From Iodobacter sp. (GTDB taxonomy: Bacteria; Pseudomonadota; Gammaproteobacteria; Burkholderiales; Chitinibacteraceae), in NCBI RefSeq assembly GCF_025352645.1, contig NZ_JANXSO010000094.1:1-45337 (forward strand): a DNA stretch of 45,337 nucleotides. Direction: 5' to 3'. Below the pieces are notes generated by a model. That model made no database searches. It worked only from the letters and a program-made list of their open reading frames with translations, and had not been told where the DNA came from. Made by a program: the position numbers and the translations under genes. Of this stretch, positions 26,728 through 33,613 are shown piece by piece. The number at the start of each line of letters is the position of its first letter. The first letter of the stretch is position 1.

Positions 26728-26943
26728 ATGTCAACAAGTAAAATTGCAAATATTAAAATGCATCATAATGATGTAATTCAAATGATGCTTATCATTGACA
26801 ATCAAATACATTCAAATAAAGAAAATATTTCTTCATTTGAATCTTTTGAAACTAATTGCATTGTAAATATTGATATTTACAAAAATAATTTAGTTGTTTT
26901 GGAGCGAATTAAATCAAATTTATTTGATTCGTTATATGTATGA
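26728..26943 (+). CDS. small AT-rich phage ORF
   Basis: 71 residues, predicted helical (HHNDVIQMMLIIDNQIHSNK, LVVLERIKSNLFDSLYV). Its base composition is much richer in A+T than its neighbours, suggesting recent gain. The stop overlaps the next start (ATGA). Not recognised; a moron or a small regulator is possible. Confidence 0.5.
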   Translation: MSTSKIANIKMHHNDVIQMMLIIDNQIHSNKENISSFESFETNCIVNIDIYKNNLVVLERIKSNLFDSLYV

Positions 26944-27161
26944 TTCAGCAATGCGTTTCAATTCGCCCAGATGGCCTATTGCAAGTCGCTTCTAATGTTG
27001 CGGGTTCTTGTGATTACATCATTACATCCGGTGGCGTTTGGGATTGGACGGTCGCGGATGCGCAACCTGTTTTAGCAAGTGTTTTAATCTTGTGGGCAAT
27101 TGCCTACACAATTCGCGTCTGTATTAAGACGCTAAACTCTGGGGAAGTAAATCATGATTAA
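26940..27161 (+). CDS. small single-pass membrane protein, likely minor coat
   Basis: 73 residues with one hydrophobic segment (VLASVLILWAIAYTIRVCI) near the C-terminus. Position just before the major coat gene, with an 8-base overlap, is where inoviruses keep pVII/pIX-like minor coat proteins. The role is inferred from size and position. Confidence 0.6.
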   Translation: MIQQCVSIRPDGLLQVASNVAGSCDYIITSGGVWDWTVADAQPVLASVLILWAIAYTIRVCIKTLNSGEVNHD

Positions 27162-27351
27162 ATTTTTAAAGAAATTGGGCGTTGTTGCTGTTGCTGCCGT
27201 TTCGACTGCACCAGCTTTTGCTGCGGTTGATACTGCAGGCGTAACTTCTGCAATTACTGATGCGGGCGCGGCTGTTGGTGTTGTTGGCGGTGCGGTATTG
27301 GTTGTGTTTGTGGGTATGAAAGTATTCAAATGGGTACGCGGCGCGCTTTAA
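27154..27351 (+). CDS. major coat protein (pVIII-like)
   Basis: 65 residues: a signal peptide of 23 (MIKFLKKLGVVAVAAVSTAP then AFA) and a mature chain of 42 starting AVDTAGVTSAITDAG, with a membrane helix (VGVVGGAVLVVFVGMKVF) and a basic C-terminus (KWVRGAL) to face the DNA. This is the classic pVIII architecture. GGGGA precedes the start. A terminator follows, which in such phages lets the coat gene be expressed far above the downstream genes. Confidence 0.93.
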   Translation: MIKFLKKLGVVAVAAVSTAPAFAAVDTAGVTSAITDAGAAVGVVGGAVLVVFVGMKVFKWVRGAL

Positions 27352-27370
27352 TTAGCGGCTTGTTTTCAAT

Positions 27371-27396
27371 AGGGCGGCAATAGTCGCCCTTTTTTT
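27371..27396 (+). terminator. terminator after the major coat gene
   Basis: AGGGCG (27371-27376) pairs with CGCCCT (27385-27390), followed by a T-tract. Its position behind the coat gene is typical of filamentous phages. Confidence 0.85.
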
Positions 27397-27410
27397 ATTG
27401 CGGGGAATAT

Positions 27411-28760
27411 ATGAATGGAAGGTCTTTTTTATTTAGTCGTTGTCTTATTGGCCTTTTGGCTTGTTTTTTCTGCGAATTAGCTTTTTCTGCTAAGTTTATT
27501 AATAGTGATTCAGGCAAAGAAACTAATGATCCTGTTGGTTTTACATATGCCTATGCTTTTTCTGTTGGCTATGGCGTAGGTGGTGAGGTTTTAGATAATA
27601 CGTGTCCAGTAGTTCCAGAGGGTTCCGGTTGTATTGTAAAAATATGGGCAAAATCTGCATCTACTGGTGTTTCTATTCTTCAGAGTTTTATGCGTTTGAA
27701 AGAAGACAAATGTGCTATTAAAAAAGGTAAAAGTGCTGGTGATTTATTAGTTCCATTACCTTTTTCTGGTGTTGATGGTGCAGGTATGCCCATTGTTGTT
27801 TCTCCTGATGGTTTAAATTCATTTTTTAAAGATAGGGCTAGTTCTTGTGATGGGACTTGTGAATTAATTATGTCTGGCTCTTTTTCGAATGGTGACAAAT
27901 TATTTGCAATTGGTAGCGATAAAAAAAGTGCTTATGCATTGTTGAAAATGCAATATTCTGGTGATGAATGTAATCTATTTGATGGGAAAAAAGCGCCTCA
28001 GCCGCCTAGTGCCACTAGTCCACCTGACCCTAATAAAGCGCCAAAATTCCCCGGTGATTGTCCTGCAAATTCTAGTTTTGGACAGGTTAATGGGGTTAAT
28101 GCGTGCGCTAAAAATCCACCAAATCCTACCGACCCAGCCCCGCCGCCTAAGCCTACTGATAAAGATAAATGCGTGGCAAATTGTGACAAATGGGATCCAA
28201 AGAAACCCTCGGATGGTACTGGTGGTGGCACGGGTACTGGTGGTACTGGCGGTGGTGGCGGTGGTGGTGGTGGCGGTACGGGCACAGGAACTGGCGAAGA
28301 TGGTAAAGATAAACCAACTCCGACCCCTACACCTACGCCTCCCCCTGACGGTTCAATTACTGGTTCGTGTGATTCTTTCAAGTGCAAAAACAATGATCCA
28401 GCTACGTGTGAGATTGCGCGCCTAGCTTGGCTTAATAAATGCGAGTCTGATAAGGGTATTGATGAATTAAATAAATCTGATTTAAAGAAAATAGGTGATA
28501 AGTCAATATCTGGTGATGATATGGATGGCATTAAGTCTAAATTGAATTTTGGCGAAAATGGCAATGTTGACATGACCGGTGTAATTAAAAGAGATACGTT
28601 TTTAAGTAAAGGCGGATTATCTGATGTTCATTTTTCAGTGATGGGTAAAGGGTTTGAATTACCTTTTTCAAAGATAAATAAATACTTATCAATGGCGGGA
28701 AATATTGCTGTAGCTTTTTCTTTAATCGCTGCAGCTAGAATTCTTTCTTCCGCTGTTTAA
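27411..28760 (+). CDS. pIII-like adsorption protein
   Basis: 449 residues: a signal peptide (about 1-27), a Cys-containing N-terminal region likely to bind the receptor, a Pro-rich part (TDPAPPPKPTD), a long glycine linker (about residues 266-296, GGGTGTGG-type repeats), a TPTPTP stretch, a Cys-rich domain and a C-terminal membrane anchor (MAGNIAVAFSLIAAARIL). This order is that of filamentous-phage pIII, the tip protein for pilus and TolA binding and for virion release. The receptor is not identifiable from sequence. Confidence 0.85.
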   Translation: MNGRSFLFSRCLIGLLACFFCELAFSAKFINSDSGKETNDPVGFTYAYAFSVGYGVGGEVLDNTCPVVPEGSGCIVKIWAKSASTGVSILQSFMRLKEDKCAIKKGKSAGDLLVPLPFSGVDGAGMPIVVSPDGLNSFFKDRASSCDGTCELIMSGSFSNGDKLFAIGSDKKSAYALLKMQYSGDECNLFDGKKAPQPPSATSPPDPNKAPKFPGDCPANSSFGQVNGVNACAKNPPNPTDPAPPPKPTDKDKCVANCDKWDPKKPSDGTGGGTGTGGTGGGGGGGGGGTGTGTGEDGKDKPTPTPTPTPPPDGSITGSCDSFKCKNNDPATCEIARLAWLNKCESDKGIDELNKSDLKKIGDKSISGDDMDGIKSKLNFGENGNVDMTGVIKRDTFLSKGGLSDVHFSVMGKGFELPFSKINKYLSMAGNIAVAFSLIAAARILSSAV

Positions 28761-28771
28761 TTGGGGGTTAT

Positions 28772-29086
28772 ATGCCTGCATTACTTGCTATTCCTTGGAT
28801 TGCCGCTTTAATTGGTGGGCTTGTTTCTGCGGCTGCTACTTTTGCCGGTCGTGCTTTGATTGGTCTTGGCGTGGGAATTGTCACGTATACCGGCTTTAAA
28901 ATTGTGCTGGAAAAATTACAGAGTGATGTTATTTCTAATCTTCAAGGTGTACCGATTGAAATTATTCAAATAATGGGGCTTTTGGAAGTGGATACTTGCG
29001 TATCTATTATCTTTTCTGCCTATTTGGGTAAGTTGGTAATTGGTGGTTTAACTGGTGGTTCCATGAAAAAATGGGTGACTAAATGA
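28772..29086 (+). CDS. pVI-like minor coat protein (DUF2523-type)
   Basis: 104 residues with three hydrophobic segments (IPWIAALIGGLVSAAATFAG; ALIGLGVGIVTYTGF; CVSIIFSAYLGKLVIGGL). Position between pIII and Zot and the size match the DUF2523/pVI proteins that cap the virion with pIII. GGGGG lies upstream. It overlaps zot by 4 bases. Confidence 0.82.
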   Translation: MPALLAIPWIAALIGGLVSAAATFAGRALIGLGVGIVTYTGFKIVLEKLQSDVISNLQGVPIEIIQIMGLLEVDTCVSIIFSAYLGKLVIGGLTGGSMKKWVTK

Positions 29087-30045
29087 TTAATCTCGTTACC
29101 GGCCAGCCAGGTGCGGGCAAAACTTTACGTACTTTGCAGGAAGTAAAAGAGCTTTCAGAGAAAGATGGTCGTCAAGTTTATTACTCTGGTATTGCTGATT
29201 TAAAGCTGCCGTGGATTGAAATTGATGCTGATAAATGGTTTGATTGCCCAAAAGGCGCGATTATTGTTATTGATGAATGTCAGCGAATATTTAGAACGCG
29301 AGCGAATGGTTCAAATGTGCCTAAGCATGTTTCTGAATTAGAGACGCATAGGCATAAAGGGTTGGATTTGTTTCTAGTCACACAACACCCCATGCTTGTC
29401 GATGGTAATGTGCGCCGTTTGGTTGGGCGTCATTTGCATGTAATGCGGGCCTTTGGTATGCACAAGGCTAATATTCATGAATGGCAAGGGATTAAAGAGA
29501 ATTGTGATAAATCTCGTTCTGATTCTGTAAAGCATGTCTGGTCTTATCCCAGGGATGTATTTAATTATTATAAATCGGCGGAATTGCACACAGTAAAGCG
29601 TCGGATTCCGGCTAAATTGCTGGTTCTTGTTGTGTTGCCTTTTGTTGTGATCGGGGCGTTTTATTACGTTTACACCCATCTTGTGAATAAGAAACCGTCG
29701 GCTGATGCTAATGCGTCTATTTCCGCGTCTGCACCGGCGGGGTATGTGCCATATAGTCCGCAACCGGTTGACCGAAAGAAAACAACCGCGCAATGGATTG
29801 AAGAACAAACGCCTAGGGTGCTTACGTTGGCGTATACCGCGCCGGTATACGACAAGCTCACTGAGCCGGTAAGCGTTCCAGCACCGCAAGCTTGCATTAA
29901 GTCTGCAAGTAAAGGCTGCTTGTGTTTTACGGATCAAGCCACGCCTCTTTATATGCCTGTGGAGCTTTGCGAAAACATTGTTAAGCATGGCGTTTATTTG
30001 GCTTTTTTAGGTAAGCCAAATATTGAAAAAAAAGAAGAGATTTAA
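29083..30045 (+). CDS. zot: Zot / pI-like phage assembly ATPase
   Basis: 320 residues. A cytoplasmic ATPase domain has Walker A GQPGAGKT (7-14) and Walker B IIVIDE (60-65), followed by HRHKGLDLFLVTQHP. There is one membrane segment (about 177-197) and a periplasmic C-terminal region with four Cys. It powers extrusion of the phage filament through the inner membrane. The name zonula occludens toxin comes from the CTX-phi homologue; toxin activity cannot be claimed here. Confidence 0.93.
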   Translation: MINLVTGQPGAGKTLRTLQEVKELSEKDGRQVYYSGIADLKLPWIEIDADKWFDCPKGAIIVIDECQRIFRTRANGSNVPKHVSELETHRHKGLDLFLVTQHPMLVDGNVRRLVGRHLHVMRAFGMHKANIHEWQGIKENCDKSRSDSVKHVWSYPRDVFNYYKSAELHTVKRRIPAKLLVLVVLPFVVIGAFYYVYTHLVNKKPSADANASISASAPAGYVPYSPQPVDRKKTTAQWIEEQTPRVLTLAYTAPVYDKLTEPVSVPAPQACIKSASKGCLCFTDQATPLYMPVELCENIVKHGVYLAFLGKPNIEKKEEI

Positions 30046-30047
30046 CG

Positions 30048-30197
30048 GTGAGTATGCTCAGATTATTTTTTTGTGCACTGGTTTTGCTTGCACTTTCTTC
30101 GTGTGCAACGGTGCATCCACTTGATCAAGGTGCATTTATTGATTTTTGGAATAGGGGCCGTTTGGTAAGTGGGTCTGCTAGTGGCGGCGACTTGTAA
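30048..30197 (+). CDS. small predicted lipoprotein behind zot
   Basis: 49 residues, start GTG 30048 with GAGA 8 bases upstream; an ATG two codons later is the alternative. The sequence opens MSMLRLFFCALVLLALSSC, with a lipobox-like LSSC at the end, followed by a 30-residue tail (TVHPLDQGAFIDFWNRGRL). It begins 2 bases after the zot stop. An inovirus that uses a host secretin could use a lipoprotein to engage it, but that is conjecture. Confidence 0.55.
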   Translation: MSMLRLFFCALVLLALSSCATVHPLDQGAFIDFWNRGRLVSGSASGGDL

Positions 30198-30257
30198 GTA
30201 CTTTGAAAGTGATGTTTTTATCTGTATGCTTCCATTATTAATGAGGGCTTACAGTTT

Positions 30258-30695
30258 ATGCGGTATTTGTTTGTTTTTATCTGTTTGGTTGCGCCATACG
30301 CTTCTGCTGCTGTGTATAAATGCTTTGATGGTGTCCGGCCTAAGTACACTTATCAAAATGCGCCTTGTGAGGATTCAGGGTTAAAAACGGCAAAAGAAAT
30401 TACTAACAAGGATGCTTTGGTGGGTAGTGCGGATTTTTCGGGTTACCGTAGAGAGGCGCGGGAAAGGGCTGAGATTTCGAGGAATGTTGAGCGGGATTTT
30501 ATTGAGCGGCGTAATGTTGAATATCAGCGTTCGGGGGTGGAGCAGCGTAAAGATACTGCAACTGAGTGTGCGTCATTAGTTGAGGAGAAGCGTTATATTG
30601 TGAGCATGCAAAGGCATAAGTCTACGGCATGGCTGCATGCGCGTTATGCTGAAAATAGAAAGCGAATGCAGGCGATTGATTGCCAAGGGTTGTAA
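30258..30695 (+). CDS. secreted DUF4124-like protein
   Basis: 145 residues. A signal peptide (MRYLFVFICLVAPYASA) is followed by AVYKCFDGVRPKYTYQNAPC, the DUF4124 pattern of a Cys-bonded small beta domain, and then a highly charged helical tail with two more Cys. Function unknown. It is the last plus-strand gene of the prophage, outside the assembly genes, so it is probably an accessory (moron) gene. Confidence 0.7.
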   Translation: MRYLFVFICLVAPYASAAVYKCFDGVRPKYTYQNAPCEDSGLKTAKEITNKDALVGSADFSGYRREARERAEISRNVERDFIERRNVEYQRSGVEQRKDTATECASLVEEKRYIVSMQRHKSTAWLHARYAENRKRMQAIDCQGL

Positions 30696-30700
30696 TCATG

Positions 30701-30726
30701 AAAGCCAGCTTAATGCTGGCTTTTTT
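30701..30726 (+). terminator. terminator of the phage late genes
   Basis: AAAGCCAGC (30701-30709) pairs with GCTGGCTTT and is followed by six T residues. Confidence 0.88.
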
Positions 30727-30880
30727 CATTAAGAATTAACGCTGATTCAATTCACACTTAAGCCATTTTTGGTAAGGTTTTTGATGTGTCGTGCTCAGGT
30801 TTCACGCACTTGTGCGTGCAAGCTGGGCTAATGAGGTGCGTTTGATCGGATTTGAGGAATTACCCTTTTAAAGGCGGGTT
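30727..30880. other. phage intergenic region, candidate origin
   Basis: 154 non-coding bases between the late terminator and the second regulator, holding a small hairpin (CACGC...GCGTG near 30812). In inoviruses the replication origin often lies in such a gap; no nick site can be named from sequence alone. Confidence 0.3.
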
Positions 30881-31354
30881 TTAATAGGGTTGTGTCGACG
30901 GGGCGGGCGGATCTTTTTCTCTGAAGACAGTTGCGAGCATGAGTCCGTATTTTGCTTCTAAGCTGCATTGGTTTTTGTAGAAGTTGCGTTGTTTTATTAA
31001 CGACTCAATCAAGGTGTATTGGCTATTGCATAACATGCGGTCTTTTCGGTAGTGATCAATAAAAAGGATTTCTTCGATTCTTGCGCATCCTTTTTTGTTG
31101 CCATGGGGTGGAATGAGGCATTGCTCGGCTAGCGTCCAGTCTTTCCACTCACCAAAGGGCACAATGCCGCTTGTGTAGAATCTGGCCAGAAGAAAGATTG
31201 ATCTTGGTATGGGGTCCTGGCCGGTTTGCCAGCGGTTTATTTGTCGGGGGCTGGTGCCTAGTATTTCAGCTAATTCTGATTCTGGCTTTGTTGATATGGC
31301 GAAGATTAATTCAGTTGTGGTTACATTGAAGTCAGCTATTGGCATATTTCGCAT
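30881..31354 (-). CDS. phage regulator with HTH (DUF3653-like)
   Basis: 157 residues. An N-terminal helix-turn-helix (ELAEILGTSPRQINRWQTGQ) is followed by the IFLLARFYTSGIVPFGEWKD stretch and a basic region, as in DUF3653 proteins of Xanthomonas-type filamentous phages. A second start three codons later is possible. It is transcribed toward the late terminator and is the phage's second DNA-binding protein. Its target is unknown; the large hairpin just upstream is a candidate. Confidence 0.72.
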   Translation of the reverse strand: MRNMPIADFNVTTTELIFAISTKPESELAEILGTSPRQINRWQTGQDPIPRSIFLLARFYTSGIVPFGEWKDWTLAEQCLIPPHGNKKGCARIEEILFIDHYRKDRMLCNSQYTLIESLIKQRNFYKNQCSLEAKYGLMLATVFREKDPPAPSTQPY

Positions 31355-31370
31355 TCTGTTTTCTCATAAA

Positions 31371-31402
31371 ATAAGGCGCGTAACGGCTGTTACGCGCCTT
31401 AT
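31371..31402. other. perfect 14-bp hairpin, candidate packaging signal or operator
   Basis: ATAAGGCGCGTAAC and GTTACGCGCCTTAT form a perfect GC-rich 14-bp stem with a 4-base loop (GGCT), in the non-coding part of the phage near its right end. Filamentous phages need one stable hairpin as a packaging signal, usually in the intergenic region. It could alternatively be the operator of the regulator that starts 17 bases away. Confidence 0.5.
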
Positions 31403-31514
31403 CCTTGTTGCATGGATACTGTAATGTGTTGTTTTTAGCCAACGTGTAATTATTTACTCATGGTGGTTTTTCGGGTGAAATTAGCCTTGTAAGTTTACGT
31501 TTTATTCGCCTGTA

Positions 31515-31542
31515 GCTTGACATAATATACAATATACGAAAT
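31515..31542 (-). other. right attachment site (dif-like, attR)
   Basis: On the minus strand: XerC arm ATTTCGTATAT, centre TGTATA, XerD arm TTATGTCAAGC. The XerC arm agrees with that of dif (37199) at 8 of 11 bases and is the host half; the XerD arm is the phage half. Confidence 0.85.
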
Positions 31543-31870
31543 AAATGAAAATGACCGGTGTAAGCATTATTACGAAATGTAATTATTTTTTAAAAGCAGT
31601 AAGGATTTGCCGCGTCAGTCAACCAACCACTCATTGCAAGCTTAAGTAAACCCGGGTATGTCTCTTACTCATTTTTTGTCATTCGCCTGAACATATCAAC
31701 GTCAATAGAGTTAACAATACATGGCTTTTTTGAAAAAGAAGCATAATCAGGCGAGTAAAAATACAGTCTTTTCCAAACCTTCCGGTAGAGGGGCTAGCAC
31801 CTATTCATTGCCCCGTCACATTACTTACGCAGGATATGCCTTCATTCTCTACTAGGAATTTGACGTATCC
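31543..31870. other. region right of the prophage, no clear gene
   Basis: 328 bases. The only reading frame with a start is a 44-residue one at 31720-31854 (MAFLKKKHNQASKN...), without recognisable features or ribosome-binding site. I see no terminator or further attachment site. Confidence 0.4.
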
Positions 31871-33214
31871 ATGGCACATCCCTCTATATTATTTAGCATT
31901 CTAGCGCTGCTCTCTACGGCATCCTATGCGCAAACTGAGTTCCCAGCAGTGCTAGCTGGGCATGCAGTTATGTCAGCTAAATCCTTTATCCCTGCACCTC
32001 AAGATGCGCCTGAAGATTTAAAAATCAGTGGCAAATTTACGACGGGTAAACGCGTAGAAGATTTAGCCTCCGTTGAAGGCTTATCATTTGGGCGCCCAAC
32101 AGGGATATCGCTTCCTTTTACGGGCCAGCCCTTGCAAGGGCATTCTGGCATTAAGAAAATGCCAGATGGCAGTTTTTGGATTATCACGGATAACGGCTTT
32201 GGCGCTAAGGCCAATTCTGCCGATGCCATGCTGTATTTAAACCACTACGCCGTGGATTTTAATAGCGGCAAGATGCAGCGCCTAGAGACTATTTTTTTAC
32301 ATGATCCAGAAAAAAAAGTGCCATTTCGAATTATTCACGAAGGCAGCAAGCAGCGTTATTTAACGGGCAGCGATTTTGATACTGAGAGCTTTCAATTTGC
32401 AGGTGGGGCACTATGGATTGGTGATGAATTTGGCCCATTCCTGATTAAGGCTGATTTAAAAGGCAAGGTCTTGGCGGTGTTTGATACCTTGCTAGACGGC
32501 AAAGTGATTCGATCACCTGACCACCCAGCCATTACAACGCCCGCCGCACCAAGCGCAAACGTAGATTTTCAAGTTCGCCGCTCAAAAGGCTTTGAGGGCA
32601 TGGCGGCATCTAAAGATGGCAGCAAACTCTACGCCTTGCTAGAAGGGGCAGTTTGGGATGTGGAGACCAAAGCCAATGAAAACCTGCAAGGCAAAGACTA
32701 TTTACGCGTACTGGAGTTCGATGTAAAAAAGGAAGCGTGGACTGGACGACACTGGAAGTACATATTAGAAAACAACGCGAATGCGATTGGTGATTTCAAT
32801 ATGATCGACGATCAAACCGGCTTGATTATTGAGCGGGACAATGGCGAAGGTACGGCAGATAAGGCCTGCCCTGAAGGGAAAAAGCGTAGCGATTGCTTCC
32901 ATGATCTGGCTAAATTCAAACGTGTTTACAAGGTGGCATTAAGCGAGGCCAATGTCGGTGGCCCGCTACGTAAAATTGCATATATCGATTTAATGAATAT
33001 TGCCGATCCCGCCAAGCTTGCTCGCAAGCCGCTCAATAATGGCGTGTTTACCTTTCCTTTTTTCACCATTGAAAACGTTGATATCGTGGATGCTAAGCAT
33101 ATTGTGGTGGGTAATGATAATAACCTGCCATTTTCTAGTAGCCGCGAGCCCAACCAAGCCGATGATAATGAACTTATTTTGTTGGAGGTTGCTGATTTCT
33201 TAAATGCCATTTAA
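31871..33214 (+). CDS. secreted phytase-like esterase-activity protein (PF13449 type)
   Basis: 447 residues. The signal peptide is MAHPSILFSILALLSTASYA. The mature chain shows the beta-propeller-like phytase-like pattern: VEGLSFGRPTGISLPFTG, then MPDGSFWIITDNGFGAKANS, FQFAGGALWIGDEFGPFLI, GFEGMAASKDGSKLYALLEG and DFNMIDDQTGLIIERDNGEG. It is expected in the periplasm or outside the cell; the substrate (a phosphate ester?) is not determined. It is a single gene with AGGAA upstream. Confidence 0.85.
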   Translation: MAHPSILFSILALLSTASYAQTEFPAVLAGHAVMSAKSFIPAPQDAPEDLKISGKFTTGKRVEDLASVEGLSFGRPTGISLPFTGQPLQGHSGIKKMPDGSFWIITDNGFGAKANSADAMLYLNHYAVDFNSGKMQRLETIFLHDPEKKVPFRIIHEGSKQRYLTGSDFDTESFQFAGGALWIGDEFGPFLIKADLKGKVLAVFDTLLDGKVIRSPDHPAITTPAAPSANVDFQVRRSKGFEGMAASKDGSKLYALLEGAVWDVETKANENLQGKDYLRVLEFDVKKEAWTGRHWKYILENNANAIGDFNMIDDQTGLIIERDNGEGTADKACPEGKKRSDCFHDLAKFKRVYKVALSEANVGGPLRKIAYIDLMNIADPAKLARKPLNNGVFTFPFFTIENVDIVDAKHIVVGNDNNLPFSSSREPNQADDNELILLEVADFLNAI

Positions 33215-33288
33215 CTTGCTGTATTGCAGCGCAAACAAGAGCGACCATTACTTTGCGTGTAAAATTTACAAATACATTCAGCAATGTA

Positions 33289-33475
33289 GACGACCCCACC
33301 CTGAAGGGGTATGGTTTAGCGTCATTATTTGATGGAGATCCTTGGTGGAAAGTTTTAGTTATCGAATTGCTATCGATCAATAGCTGCAAGGTAACTGCGG
33401 ATCCCCATCTGCCGCTACCTTGCCGCTTGGCGGGTAACGGTGTCTATTTAGCCTTTCCATAGGCTTGTGTAGCGC
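33289..33475 (+). ncRNA. structured leader RNA upstream of mgtC (candidate riboregulator)
   Basis: Several strong hairpins lie in series: ACCCC/GGGGT (33293-33310) inside GACG/CGTC (33289-33323); GCTAT/ATAGC (33369-33384); GCAAGGTA/TACCTTGC (33386-33423) enclosing GCGG/CCGC (33397-33415); and AGCCT/AGGCT (33470 region, 33470-33485). The stretch ends about 130 bases before mgtC. It does not match the ykoK/M-box or yybP-ykoY patterns I can recall. A metal-responsive leader is an inference from the downstream gene. Confidence 0.4.
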
Positions 33476-33613
33476 CATTCCTATTCACTTGCATATCACC
33501 TCGCAACGGCTGCGTGGGCTAATTTTGGGCGACAATCCGCCATTTAATTTGCAAGTTAATCTATATTAATTTTTATTACTGATTTATCTAATAACAATAA
33601 CAAGGAGAGTTAA

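Larger units (their letters stand above)
24208..31542. mobile_element. inovirus (filamentous phage) prophage, about 7.3 kb
   Basis: Gene order is that of filamentous phages: regulator, Rep, ssDNA-binding protein, small ORFs, major coat, terminator, pIII-like, pVI-like, Zot/pI. It is bounded by two dif-like sites with identical TGTATA centre and nearly identical XerD arm (minus strand). The distance between equivalent bases is 7307, so that is the expected circular genome length. There is no integrase and no pIV secretin, as in phages that integrate by host XerC/XerD (CTX-phi type) and leave through a host secretin. All structural genes look intact, so it may be active. Confidence 0.93.

Noticed and set aside
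28200-28345. Possible CRISPR or repeat array in the GGT/GGC-rich stretch
   Set aside because: It is codon-level repetition of the glycine linker and TP repeats within one protein; no spacer-repeat order.
27998-28573. Long minus-strand frame with Pro/Val-rich low-complexity translation
   Set aside because: It is the reverse of the glycine linker and TP repeats of the pIII-like gene; no start signal and no plausible protein.
29374-29988. 204-residue minus-strand frame opposite zot
   Set aside because: Antisense shadow of a clear Zot gene with Walker motifs; its composition (many Arg, His) is not protein-like.
29083-30045. Zot as an active enterotoxin
   Set aside because: The protein is explained as the pI-like assembly ATPase; toxin activity belongs to a specific C-terminal fragment of the CTX-phi homologue and cannot be claimed here.
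31515-31542. The prophage site as the native chromosomal dif
   Set aside because: The reconstructed host site has an XerC arm differing at three positions from 37199, and its left flank looks phage-derived; 37199 fits dif consensus better.
33289-33475. Known magnesium riboswitch (ykoK/M-box) before mgtC
   Set aside because: The conserved M-box sequence blocks that I remember are not present; only general stem structure is seen.
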